From positions 4,464,001-4,528,000 of the forward strand of contig NZ_AP025730.1 in the NCBI RefSeq assembly GCF_023734135.1: DNA of 64,000 nt. Reading direction: 5' to 3'. This document shows positions 33,605 through 42,516 of this stretch, piece after piece; the first letter of the stretch is position 1, and each line of letters starts with the position of its first letter. A program made the translations under genes and the position numbers. This DNA comes from Sphaerotilus microaerophilus (GTDB lineage: Bacteria; Pseudomonadota; Gammaproteobacteria; Burkholderiales; Burkholderiaceae_C). A model generated the notes under the pieces. It worked only from the letters and a program-made list of their open reading frames with translations. It did not search any database and had not been told where the DNA came from.

Positions 33605-34756
33605 TCAGGCCTGCTGCGGTTGCACGCTGCCCGCGGCCTGGGCCGGGGGCGTGCGCCCGGGGCGCAGGAAGGCCAGCAGCCGGGTGGTCACCGGCTCCCA
33701 GCCAAACTCGTCGCGGGCGCGCTGCAGCGCGCCCTCGCCCAGCTCGGCCCAGGCCTGCGGCTCGTTGGCAAACTGCTCCAGCGCCTCGACCAGCGCCTCG
33801 CGGGTGGCGGGCACGGAGCGGCCGACCTGGTAGTCCTGCACCACGAAGCGGGTGCCGTTGTCGGGGTAGTCCAGCGTCAGCGTGGGCGTGCCCACGCAGG
33901 CGGCCTCGGCCACCACGCGCGGGAAGCCCTCGCGCCGCGAGGGCAGCACCAGCAGGGCCGAGCGCTGCAGCAGCTGCCACTTCTCCTCGTCGGAGACGCG
34001 GCCGGTGAGCCGGATCGACGGGTCGGTGAAGTCGCGCTTGAGCCCGTCCAGCTCCGGCCCGCCGCCGGCGATCACCAGGCGGTAGCCGCGCGAGGGCAGC
34101 GTCGAGCGCTGGAAGGCCTCGGCCAGCAGGCGCGGGTTCTTGTGCTCGGTCAGCCGGCCGAAGAACATCAGCTGCTTGGCGTCCTTCACGTCCGTCCCGA
34201 AGGGCGGCTGGGGTGCGGCCGCCAGGTCCACGCCGCTCACGGCCACGTGGGCGCGCTCCGGGCGCGTTCCGTGCACCCGCTGCATGTGGCGCACGATCTC
34301 GGGGCTCACGCCCAGCAGCCGCACGTTCGGCAGCCCCGCCAGGCGCTGGTAGATCCAGTGCCAGAAGCGACCCGAGCGGGTCTCGCACACATCCACCACC
34401 GCACGGCCGCGCAGGCGGCGGCCCAACACCAGCGGCGGCAGGATCGGCCAGATGTTGAACACCACCGCGTCGCAGGCGTCCAGCTCGGCGCGGCGCTGCC
34501 ACAGCGCCCAGGTGAAGGCAAGGATGCCCTGCGGGTGGCGGCGCAGCGTCGGGTGCTTGTAGCCCGCGCAGTCGGCGATGCGGTGCACCCGCATGCCGCC
34601 GCGCACTTCGCTCTTCGGGCTGTCCAGGTCGTGGCGGATGGTGTAGAGGTCCACCTCCACGCCACGCTTGACCAGCTCGGCGCCCAGCTCCTCGAAACGG
34701 ACTTCCTGCCCGCCCACGCTGGGGGCGAACAGCTCGGTGACAAACGCGATCTTCAT
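33605..34756 (-). CDS. Glycosyltransferase, GT4 family
   Basis: GT-B glycosyltransferase of 383 aa. The N-terminal part MKIAFVTELFAPSVGGQE shows the glycine-rich acceptor loop; the C-terminal donor domain shows LMFFGRLTEHKNPRLLAEAF and PSRREGFPRVVAEAACVGTP. A basic, Ala/Pro/Gln tail ends the protein. The start is 16 bp after the kinase-like gene stop. Donor and acceptor are unknown. Confidence 0.9.
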   Translation of the reverse strand: MKIAFVTELFAPSVGGQEVRFEELGAELVKRGVEVDLYTIRHDLDSPKSEVRGGMRVHRIADCAGYKHPTLRRHPQGILAFTWALWQRRAELDACDAVVFNIWPILPPLVLGRRLRGRAVVDVCETRSGRFWHWIYQRLAGLPNVRLLGVSPEIVRHMQRVHGTRPERAHVAVSGVDLAAAPQPPFGTDVKDAKQLMFFGRLTEHKNPRLLAEAFQRSTLPSRGYRLVIAGGGPELDGLKRDFTDPSIRLTGRVSDEEKWQLLQRSALLVLPSRREGFPRVVAEAACVGTPTLTLDYPDNGTRFVVQDYQVGRSVPATREALVEALEQFANEPQAWAELGEGALQRARDEFGWEPVTTRLLAFLRPGRTPPAQAAGSVQPQQA

Positions 34757-34772
34757 GGTCTGTAGCCCGTGG

Positions 34773-35720
34773 TCAATGGTCGTTCAAGATGACGCCGACG
34801 ACGTCGACCCGCACCTTGTTCAGCCAGGCGTTGAGCTGCTGCAGCGGCTGCACCGCGCTGCGGTTCTTGCGGCCCACCAGCACGGCCTGGCCGCAGGCGG
34901 CGGCAATCACGCGGGCATCGGCACCACCCGCTGCGGCGGGGGTGTCGACGATCACGCGGTCGAAGTTGCGCTGCAGGTTCTCCAGCAGGCGGGCAAACAG
35001 CGGGCGCTCCAGCAGCTCCAGGGGGTTGGGCGGCGGCGTGCCGGCCTGCAGCACGTAGAGCTTGGGCATCTGCGCCGAGCGGTCAAAGGGCCGCGCGATC
35101 GGCACGCCGCAGAGCAGCGTGCTCAGGCTGGGCCGCTCGGGCACGCCCAGCAGCTTGTGGAGGCCGGGCTCGCGCAGGTTGGCATCCACCAGCACGGTGC
35201 GCTCGCCCAGCTGGCAGAAGGCCATCGCCAGGTTGGCGGCCACGAAGCTGCGGCCATCGCCGCCCTCGGCGCTGAGCACCGCCAGCGGGCGACGCTCGGT
35301 GACGTCCTGCGCCGCAACGATCTGCGAGCGCAGGTCGCGGAAGGCCTCGGCCTGCGCGCCGTAGGGGTCGCTGGCCACCACCAGCTCGCTGGCCTGCAGG
35401 ATGCCGGGCTCGCGCGGGTAGGGGTAGCTGAACTGCTGCGACAGCGCCCAGAGCACGTCCTTGCGCGACACCAGCGCCAGCGCCACCGCGGCCTCGCCAA
35501 AGCGCAGACCCATGCGCTTTTGCACCACCAGGATGTGCTCCACGTCGGACTCGCTCAGCGGCCGCACGCTGCGGATGATCTCGCCGATCGGGCGGGCCAC
35601 GTCGGTCGGTTCGGCCAGTTCGGCCGGCGCGGGGATCCCGGTGGGCGCGCGCAGATCGGCGGGCTCGGGCGGCTCCAGGCTGCTCAGGGGGAGGTCACGT
35701 TTCATCGGTTGGTCCTTCAT
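34773..35720 (-). CDS. epsG: EpsG-type chain-length kinase-like ATPase
   Basis: A 315-aa cytoplasmic P-loop protein of the CpsD/EpsG group, partner of the Wzz-like EpsF encoded at 40567. The first half (to about residue 130) is an N-terminal extension with LSESDVEHILVVQKRMGLRFGEAAV. The Walker A region reads SAEGGDGRSF, with Arg where BY-kinases have Lys. The A' motif is TVLVDANLREP, with Asn for the second Asp, and Walker B is VIVDTPAA. There is no C-terminal tyrosine cluster; the protein ends VVGVILNDH. It may regulate polymer length without classic autophosphorylation. The start could also be the ATG at 35705, which has AAGGA at 7 bp. Confidence 0.8.
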   Translation of the reverse strand: MKDQPMKRDLPLSSLEPPEPADLRAPTGIPAPAELAEPTDVARPIGEIIRSVRPLSESDVEHILVVQKRMGLRFGEAAVALALVSRKDVLWALSQQFSYPYPREPGILQASELVVASDPYGAQAEAFRDLRSQIVAAQDVTERRPLAVLSAEGGDGRSFVAANLAMAFCQLGERTVLVDANLREPGLHKLLGVPERPSLSTLLCGVPIARPFDRSAQMPKLYVLQAGTPPPNPLELLERPLFARLLENLQRNFDRVIVDTPAAAGGADARVIAAACGQAVLVGRKNRSAVQPLQQLNAWLNKVRVDVVGVILNDH

Positions 35721-35738
35721 GGGGCGGCCTCGCGCAGT

Positions 35739-36800
35739 TCAGACGGCGAGGCGCTGTCCCAGCGCGGAAAAGGCCTGGGCGGTGGCGTCCCAGCTGAGGA
35801 GGCGGGCGCGCTCGTGCCCAGCGGCACGCAGCTCGTGGGCCAGGTGGCTGGAGCCGAGCAGGCGCTGCAACTGCGCCGCCAGCGTGGCCGGATCGGCCGG
35901 GTCGAAATAGAGCGAGGCGTCCGCGCAGACCTCCGGCAGGGCGCCCTGCTGGGCAGCCAGGGTGGGGCAGCCGCAGTTCATCGCCTCCAGCACCGCGATG
36001 CCGCTGGCGGCACAGGTGGACGGATCGACGAAACAGGCGGCCCCTTCAAAGAGCGCGCGCCACTGCGCCGGGCTCACCGCCCCGGTGCGACGCAGGCGCG
36101 CATGCACATCGACACCCTTCGCGGCGGGCGCCTCGCCCTCGCGCACGGCGGCCACCAGCAGCACGTGCGGGTCGGCCAGGCGCTCCAGCGCCTGCAGCGC
36201 GCTCGCCAGGTGGCGGCTCGGACGGGCGCTGTCAGCCACCAGCCAGTAGCGCCGACCGCGCAGGTCCAGGCGGTCGAACACCGAGCGGTCGGCCCGCTCG
36301 CGCAGGATGTGGTCGCCCGCGGGCGGCAGCACCTCGATGCCCCGGGGCCGCTGGCCAAAATGGCGCGTCACTTCATCGGCGCCAAAGCGCGAGAGCGTGG
36401 CCACGCAGGCGGAGCGCTGCATCACCGCGGCGGTCATCATGCGCCGGCCCAGGCGGGCCGCGGTGCCGTACTCCTCGGGGCAGGTGACCACTGCCGCGGC
36501 GTCGGGCAGCAGCACCAGCTGGCGGTGCCGCACCATCGGCGCGGTGCCACCCAGGTTGATCAGCCAGCCAGCGCCGGCCAGCCGGGGCAGGTCGAGCTGC
36601 TCCCAGAGCACGCCCAGGCGCGCACCGGCTTCATCCACCGGCAGGCCCGGGGGCACCGCGGCATGCAGCTCGGCACGGCGAGGCACCACCACGCGCGCAC
36701 CCGCCAGCTCGCCGCGCCGGCCCAGCGCGGCCAGCAGCTCCAGCGCAAAGCGGTCGGCCTCGGTGGTGGCGTGGGTGAGGAAACTGCCGTTGATCAGCAT
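35739..36800 (-). CDS. Glycosyltransferase, GT1/GT4-like
   Basis: GT-B type glycosyltransferase of 353 aa that begins MLINGSFLTHATTEADRFA. The C-terminal donor domain has FVDPSTCAASGIAVLEAMNCGCPTLAA, comparable to the EX7E region of GT4 enzymes but with a diverged first Glu position. The N-terminal domain is less conserved. It is 18 bp upstream of epsG and 15 bp downstream of the family-2 glycosyltransferase gene, in one operon. Specificity is unknown. Confidence 0.82.
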   Translation of the reverse strand: MLINGSFLTHATTEADRFALELLAALGRRGELAGARVVVPRRAELHAAVPPGLPVDEAGARLGVLWEQLDLPRLAGAGWLINLGGTAPMVRHRQLVLLPDAAAVVTCPEEYGTAARLGRRMMTAAVMQRSACVATLSRFGADEVTRHFGQRPRGIEVLPPAGDHILRERADRSVFDRLDLRGRRYWLVADSARPSRHLASALQALERLADPHVLLVAAVREGEAPAAKGVDVHARLRRTGAVSPAQWRALFEGAACFVDPSTCAASGIAVLEAMNCGCPTLAAQQGALPEVCADASLYFDPADPATLAAQLQRLLGSSHLAHELRAAGHERARLLSWDATAQAFSALGQRLAV

Positions 36801-36815
36801 GGCGTTGCCCCTGCC

Positions 36816-37829
36816 TCAGGCCGGTACGGGTTGGCCCGAGGCCCGCCGATGCAGGCGCGCCAGCCGCAATGCCATGGGCGCAGGCAAGCCGCACACGGCC
36901 AATACCCAGCCGGTCAGCAGCAGCTTGCGCCACACGGACGACACCGGCCAGGCCCAGATTGACCGCAGGATGAAGGGCAACCTGGCTTGCGGCTCCGCCG
37001 CCAGGCGCTGCCGCAGGGCTGCATCGCCAAAGCGCCGCCCCATCACCAGGATGCGTGCCTCCCACGGCGCCAGGTACAGCAGCGGGAGGCGCGGCTCCAG
37101 GTGGGCACGTTCCAGCCCCTCGACCACCATGTGCTTGGCCGCCAGCAGGCGCTCATATTCGGCGCCCAGGCCACTGATCGAGTTGTTGTAGAGCAGCGCA
37201 CCATCGTTCGGATCTCGGTGGATGCGGTACGCCCCCAGCGCCGTCTGGATCGACTCGACACGCCCGTGAGCAGGGGCAAGCAGCACCGTCACCGAATCAG
37301 CGCCGATGCGCCAGGCGCCCTCATCCATCGGCATGACCTGGCGCAGGTAGGCCGCGCTGAAGGCATTGCCCGAGCCGGGAGGCGTGCCATAGGTGCCGAA
37401 TTCGCACACCAGCCGCTGCGCCTGTTCACTGTCGTGCAGGTCCCGCGGCAGCCAACGGCCGAAGGGCTGCCCCTGCCGGCCCACCATGTCGAGCCGGAAC
37501 TGCAGCTTGCTCATGCCCGGTCGCCAGGCCACCACGATCTGCTGCACCGCCTGCGGGTAGAGCCAGTCATCGGCGTCCAGGAAGATCACCAATTCGCCGT
37601 GGCTGCGCAAGAAGCCGATGTTGTAGGCCGAGCCCTGTCCGCCGTTGGCCTTGGCGATGACGAGCACCCGGTCGCCATAGCGGGAGATGACGGCCAGCGA
37701 GTCGTCGCGCGAACCGTCGTCCACGACCACCACCTCCACCGCTGGGTACGTCTGCGCCAACGCGGACTCGATGGCCTGAGCCACAAAATTGCCGTAGTTG
37801 TAGTTGTTGATGACGATGCTGACGAGCAT
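36816..37829 (-). CDS. Glycosyltransferase family 2
   Basis: GT-A fold glycosyltransferase of 337 aa. It shows VSIVINNYNYGNFVAQAIESAL at the N-terminus, VVVVDDGSRDDS, and the metal-binding DADD in FLDADDWL. The middle carries TPPGSGNAFS and YRIHRDPND. A hydrophobic C-terminal segment (about 290-320) suggests membrane contact. The protein encoded at 47446-48513 has the same layout, including GPPGSGN and YRLHRKA, so the two are paralogues in opposite arms of the locus. Confidence 0.92.
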   Translation of the reverse strand: MLVSIVINNYNYGNFVAQAIESALAQTYPAVEVVVVDDGSRDDSLAVISRYGDRVLVIAKANGGQGSAYNIGFLRSHGELVIFLDADDWLYPQAVQQIVVAWRPGMSKLQFRLDMVGRQGQPFGRWLPRDLHDSEQAQRLVCEFGTYGTPPGSGNAFSAAYLRQVMPMDEGAWRIGADSVTVLLAPAHGRVESIQTALGAYRIHRDPNDGALLYNNSISGLGAEYERLLAAKHMVVEGLERAHLEPRLPLLYLAPWEARILVMGRRFGDAALRQRLAAEPQARLPFILRSIWAWPVSSVWRKLLLTGWVLAVCGLPAPMALRLARLHRRASGQPVPA

Positions 37830-37832
37830 GGC

Positions 37833-39224
37833 TCAGACCTCCTCACTGACCGAAGCAGCCGAAAATTCAGCAGCAGACCTTCGAGACAAACGCCCGATCC
37901 CTGGTACAACGCGGACCGCCTTTCCCTGTCGAAGGTGCACAGGGCAAAACGCCACGATGCCCAACGCCAACGCAATTCCCAGGGCCCAAGTAAATGCCCG
38001 CGGCGCACCGAGATAGGGATATCGGAAAATCTCCAGAAACGTGATGAAGAACATCGGAAACAGCAGCACCCCGAACAGCTGCCCGGACCGGTAGGCACGG
38101 AAACACACCCCGCTGATGATCCCGATCAGCAGCATGTAAACCAGTGCCCCGTGCAGCCCGAGGTCGGCAATCGGTGTGTATATCCCGGAGTTGCTGTTGA
38201 ACTCCACGTCCTCGTAGATGCGCAGGAACCAGTTGAAACTACCCTTCGCTTGGGTACTGAAACTGACATACTCGGAAAAGGCGGCCCCCAGTCCGAAGGG
38301 GGCACGATGTGCCCACTCCAGGATGTGCTCCGCATGCCAGGTCGCTTCCGGCGTGGTCGCCACCACACCAGCGCCGTTGTTGAGCGCGGTGTAGTAGTAG
38401 CTGACGAACCGGCCGATCACGAATTCCCAGAAGGAGGTTTTACCCTGATAGATTGGAGAACTCCAGGCGCGCGCATACTCCGACACACCGAAATACAGCA
38501 GCACCACCGGCAGAGCGGCATAAGGTCCCAGGTACCTCGCCCATCGCCATACCGTTTCGCGCCGTGTATAGAGCACCCGCCCGGCCGTCAATGCAAACGG
38601 CACAATGGTTTCAATCAACGACAGACGCTCAGACCAGACATACACGCGAAACACCGTCAGCGGCACCAGGATGCCCATCAGCACGTGCATGCGGCGCGGC
38701 ATTCGGCGGGCGTTGCCATCGGCCAGGCGATAGGCGTAAATGCCGTAGAACACGCAGGCCATGTTGGCCAGCGAACTCAGGCCCACGGTCAGGCCAATTT
38801 CATCACGAGATGGTTTCCATGCGCCCGTCAACGTTTGCCAGAGCAGCAGCGGGTTGAGCAGGAAACTCTGGAACCAGATCACATAGCCAAATAGCGCCAC
38901 CAGCGCCAGGCAGGTGGCGGCAAAGTCCCAGGACGACACATTCACTTCGTCGGGTGATCTCGGGCGGGCCAGTTGCACGGCGCTGCCCACCCATCCGCCC
39001 AGGGCGATGGGCGTCAGCATCAACAGCCCCAGCAAGATGAAGCTCGTGTCCAGGAAGCGAACGCCGCGGATCGACAGGGCCGTAGAAGGGAGGTTTGCGG
39101 ACGCAGCGATCAAGCAGATGGCCGGCATCAGGAAGCCCACGGTCACACCGCTTGGCGAGCACCACCAAGGCATCGCCGTCAGCTCAACGGCCTGGTGAGT
39201 CACGCGACAACCTTCCCGGCTCAT
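37833..39224 (-). CDS. Wzy-like polysaccharide polymerase
   Basis: Integral membrane protein of 463 aa with roughly 11-12 spans and a large periplasmic loop (about 255-330, with GKTSFWEFVIGRFVSYYYTALNNG). This is the layout of O-antigen/exopolysaccharide polymerases, which join lipid-linked repeats in the periplasm. Sequence conservation in this family is low, so the call rests on topology and position directly after wzx and wzz. Its GC content looks lower than that of neighbours, as often seen for wzy. Its ATG overlaps the wzx stop by 4 bp. Confidence 0.83.
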   Translation of the reverse strand: MSREGCRVTHQAVELTAMPWWCSPSGVTVGFLMPAICLIAASANLPSTALSIRGVRFLDTSFILLGLLMLTPIALGGWVGSAVQLARPRSPDEVNVSSWDFAATCLALVALFGYVIWFQSFLLNPLLLWQTLTGAWKPSRDEIGLTVGLSSLANMACVFYGIYAYRLADGNARRMPRRMHVLMGILVPLTVFRVYVWSERLSLIETIVPFALTAGRVLYTRRETVWRWARYLGPYAALPVVLLYFGVSEYARAWSSPIYQGKTSFWEFVIGRFVSYYYTALNNGAGVVATTPEATWHAEHILEWAHRAPFGLGAAFSEYVSFSTQAKGSFNWFLRIYEDVEFNSNSGIYTPIADLGLHGALVYMLLIGIISGVCFRAYRSGQLFGVLLFPMFFITFLEIFRYPYLGAPRAFTWALGIALALGIVAFCPVHLRQGKAVRVVPGIGRLSRRSAAEFSAASVSEEV

Positions 39225-40570
39225 ACGGGCCCTGTCTTTCTTGATGGTGCGCTAGCGCCGATGCGCATCAGCGCCAGCGCCGAAGCCAGCAGCGCGGTCG
39301 CTTCGGCGGCCAGCACCGCCCACCCATAGGTCTGTGGGGTCGCGTTGAGCAACAGCACCACGCAGAACACCAGCGAGGCGCCGATCTGGATCAGTGCATA
39401 GCGCCCCTCGCGGCCCAGCGCGACCAGGCTCTGGACGCCAAACAGCACGCCGACCGAATGCAAGGGCAAGCTCAGCGCCAGCAGCAGGATCAGGCTGACC
39501 GCCAGCGGCACCTCTTCCTTGAAGACGACCTGCGACACCATCGGCGCTGCGAGCATGCAGATGATCGACAACAGCACCGCCAACGCCAGGTTCGCCACCA
39601 GCACCTTGCGGCCCAGGCGGAAGGTGGCGGCCACCGATTCCTGGGCCCGCGCCGACAGGCGCACGTAGCCCAACTGGTTGAGCGGCAGCAGCGCGCCCTC
39701 GGCGGCCATGCGCACGCGCAGCGCCAGGTTGGCAGAGGCCACCGTGGCGGGATCGGCCAGCAAGCCCAGCAGGGCCACGCCGCCGTTGGTCAGGAAGGAC
39801 GAGTTCAGGTTGCCGACGACGATGGCCCAGGCACCCCTGAACAACTCGGCGACGTAGCGTGGTTCAACGCGAGCGCGGTGGACCAGGTTCAGCTGAAACA
39901 GCTTGGCCCACAGCAAGATGCTGGCCGACACCGAGACGAGCGCATACGACCACAGCGCACTGGCCGTGGAGGCAAAGGTGGTCACCGCTGCAATCAGCAC
40001 GAGCATGCCGCTCAGGCGCACCACGGTAGCCACCATCAACAGCACACGGGTACGCTCGTGGGCCTGCAGGAACCAGGCTGGATCAGCGGCAAAGCCCAGC
40101 ATGTAGGTGGACCAGGCCAACATCAGCGGCCACTCATGGGCGCCGCGCAGCACCAGCAAAGCGCCGCTGGTGACCACGACGACCCCCGCCCAGATCGTCA
40201 GCTTGGCCGCCGTGATGTTGACCAGCACACGATGGCAGCGCTGCGGCTGCGCCAGGTGCGGCGCCACCTCGCGCACGCCGTACCAGTTGAAGCCGAATTC
40301 AACGAGCATGCCCAGGAAGGCCGCCAGCGCGGTGTAGAACGCCACCACGCCGTAGTCGTGCAGGCCCAGCGTGCGGCCGCACACCACCGCAAAGACCAGC
40401 GGAAAGGCGAAGGTCGCGGTGTGGGTGAAGGCCAGCTCGACCAGTTTGCCCAGCGTGGGCGACCAGCGCAGGGCCGGCCAGCGGCGAGGGGGTGCCCCAT
40501 CCAGCGGGTCCGCCGGTTCCACGGGGCCCACCGGGACCACTGCGGCGGGAGGGCCGGGGGACCGGGTCAT
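39221..40570 (-). CDS. Wzx-like oligosaccharide flippase
   Basis: MOP-superfamily membrane protein of 449 aa with about 12-14 spans that moves undecaprenyl-linked repeat units across the inner membrane. It begins with a 40-residue Pro-rich cytoplasmic part and then the Wzx start region (FTHTATFAFPLVFAVVCGRTLGLHDYGVVAFYTA). It overlaps the wzz-like gene and the wzy-like gene by 4 bp each, so the three are translationally coupled. Confidence 0.9.
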   Translation of the reverse strand: MTRSPGPPAAVVPVGPVEPADPLDGAPPRRWPALRWSPTLGKLVELAFTHTATFAFPLVFAVVCGRTLGLHDYGVVAFYTALAAFLGMLVEFGFNWYGVREVAPHLAQPQRCHRVLVNITAAKLTIWAGVVVVTSGALLVLRGAHEWPLMLAWSTYMLGFAADPAWFLQAHERTRVLLMVATVVRLSGMLVLIAAVTTFASTASALWSYALVSVSASILLWAKLFQLNLVHRARVEPRYVAELFRGAWAIVVGNLNSSFLTNGGVALLGLLADPATVASANLALRVRMAAEGALLPLNQLGYVRLSARAQESVAATFRLGRKVLVANLALAVLLSIICMLAAPMVSQVVFKEEVPLAVSLILLLALSLPLHSVGVLFGVQSLVALGREGRYALIQIGASLVFCVVLLLNATPQTYGWAVLAAEATALLASALALMRIGASAPSRKTGPV

Positions 40571-42096
40571 CCGCGCCGCTCCGCCACCGGGGCCGCTTCG
40601 GAAGCAGAGCTGCCGGAGTAGCCCAGGCGCTGCAGCCAGGGCGCCGCACCCACCTGGCCGGCCGGACGCGGGCCGCGCGCGCGGGGAATTTCCACCAGCA
40701 GCGGCAGGTCCAGCACCTCCTGCACGTCCCGCGCGGTGCGCAGGCGGCGGTCATGCAGCTCGCGCCAGATCGCCACCGCCACCGCCAGCACCAGGCCGAG
40801 CAGCGCGGCCACGGGCAGGTTGACGGCGAACTGACGCGACGAGGACTTGGGCGGCGGCGTGGCCGTCTTGAGCACGGAGACGTTCGACAGGTTGCTCTGG
40901 CTCTCCAGCAGGGCCTGCGTGGCACGCGCGCCCAGCGAGTCGAAGGCGGCCTGGGCCTGCTGCACTTCGCGCTGCAGCACGGCGGCTTCGTCGCGCATGG
41001 TCTTGAGCTGCAGCACCTTGGCACGCTGCGCGTCCAGGGCGGTGCGCACCTGTGCGATGCGCGACTGGTTGACGGCGTCGTTCACGCCCAGGCTGGCGGT
41101 GACGCGGCGGGTCTCGGCCGCGACCTGGTTGCGCAGCTGGGCCACGTTGGCACGCAGCTCGACGATGCTGGGGTGCTGGTCACCCAGGCGCGTGGCCATC
41201 TCGCTGAGGCGGGCCTGCTGGCGCGACAGCTCGGCGTTCAGGCCGGCGATGGTCGGGTTGGCGATCACCTCGGGCGTGCGGTCGCCGGCCGAGCGGGCCT
41301 GCACCTGGCGGCTGTTGGATTCGCCGGCCAGCCCCTGCAGCTGGGTCAGCTGGGTGGAAAGCTCGTTCAGCCGGGTGGTCTCGATGTCCAGGCGGTCCTC
41401 GGAGCCCACCGCGATCAGGCCGTTGCTGCGCTGGTAGTCGGACAGGCGGGCCTGCGCGGCCTCCAGGCGCTCACGCAGCTGGCGCGAGCGCTCGTCGAAG
41501 AAGCTGCTGTGCTGGCGCGCGGGCTCGACGCGCAACTGCAGCGCGGTGTCGCTGTAGGCCTTCACATAGGCATTGGCCATGCGTGCGGCTTCTTCGCGAT
41601 CCGGCGCGGTGTAGAAAATCCGGATCACGCCGGATTCCTTGGCCGGACGCACCTCCAGGTTCTTGCGCAGCTCGTCGGACAGCCAGGCGATGTAGTCGCC
41701 CTGCCCGCCCGTGTCGGACTGCCAGCGCTGGCGGTACACGTCGGTGGCACGCGCGGGCACGGACGGCTTCTCGGCCGCACTGGCAGCCGCATTCGCAGAG
41801 ACGTTCCCGGCCGGACCGTCCGCCAGGTTCTGCGCGGCGATCACCTGCCGCGCGACGCGCTCGCTGAGGATGATGTCCATCTGCGCGGCCATGTAGGCAT
41901 CGGCCTGCCCCGGCTGCGTGGGCGAGGTGCCCAGCGGGTCGGCCGCCTTCACATCCACCAGCAGCACCGACGTGGCGGTGTAGGCCCGGGGTTGCAGCGC
42001 CGTAACGAGGCCCACGAGCGCGATCACGGCCAGCCACACGAGCAGCACGAGCACCCAGCGGGATTTCAGGACGAGGAGCAGGCGGGCAGGGGTCAT
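40567..42096 (-). CDS. epsF: Wzz/EpsF-type chain-length determinant protein
   Basis: Inner-membrane polysaccharide co-polymerase of 509 aa. An N-terminal span (LLLVLKSRWVLVLLVWLAVIALVGLV) is followed by a large periplasmic domain with long coiled coils (about 180-420, with many LRERLEAAQARL-type heptads). A C-terminal span (NLPVAALLGLVLAVAVAIW) and a cytoplasmic tail end it. The tail holds no ATPase; that part is separate (epsG). It is the first gene of the minus-strand arm. The start at 42096 fits the usual N-terminus though its ribosome site is poor; a GTG at 42162 is the alternative. Confidence 0.9.
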   Translation of the reverse strand: MTPARLLLVLKSRWVLVLLVWLAVIALVGLVTALQPRAYTATSVLLVDVKAADPLGTSPTQPGQADAYMAAQMDIILSERVARQVIAAQNLADGPAGNVSANAAASAAEKPSVPARATDVYRQRWQSDTGGQGDYIAWLSDELRKNLEVRPAKESGVIRIFYTAPDREEAARMANAYVKAYSDTALQLRVEPARQHSSFFDERSRQLRERLEAAQARLSDYQRSNGLIAVGSEDRLDIETTRLNELSTQLTQLQGLAGESNSRQVQARSAGDRTPEVIANPTIAGLNAELSRQQARLSEMATRLGDQHPSIVELRANVAQLRNQVAAETRRVTASLGVNDAVNQSRIAQVRTALDAQRAKVLQLKTMRDEAAVLQREVQQAQAAFDSLGARATQALLESQSNLSNVSVLKTATPPPKSSSRQFAVNLPVAALLGLVLAVAVAIWRELHDRRLRTARDVQEVLDLPLLVEIPRARGPRPAGQVGAAPWLQRLGYSGSSASEAAPVAERRG

Positions 42097-42516
42097 GGAG
42101 GCGGTTGACGACGAGGGTGCAGCAGAGCCACACGGGATATCGGCAGCCCCATCGATTTTCACATCTCAGGTTACCACCAGATACATTTGTAGCACTCAGG
42201 CTTGACGCCAGAGCCGCCATTAGGTCTCGGAACGACCCATCTGCGCCATCCTGCGGCCTGGGGACCCCACCCCCCTGCCCACCCCGTGGCCCCCTGGGAC
42301 GGGGGCATGGCTGTGTACGCGGGTCGATTTCCGCTTCATGATCCGTTCCGTCGAGCTGATGAGCGGCATCTGTGGTTTGACAACCACTGATAAGCATGAC
42401 CGTCAAGAGCGCCTTCCCGAGGAACCACCCGAAACGAAGGGAAATCCTCCCAGGTTAGGCAATACTTCACGCGTCGCCCGATCAGCAATCGAATGTAACA
42501 AGCAGAGAGAAAGTGT
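42097..42516. other. Divergent control region of the polysaccharide locus
   Basis: About 420 bp without a gene between the epsF-like gene (left) and the initiating transferase (right). It is AT-richer near 42160-42200 and near 42370-42516. It should hold both operon promoters, but no complete -35/-10 pair was found. No ops/JUMPStart element was seen. Confidence 0.5.
42372..42387. promoter_or_regulatory. Inverted repeat overlapping a TTGACA box
   Basis: GTGGTT (42372-42377), TGAC, AACCAC (42382-42387) is a perfect dyad, and TTGACA at 42377-42382 lies across it. It may be a -35 box under an operator for the plus-strand arm; no matching -10 box is visible. Confidence 0.3.
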
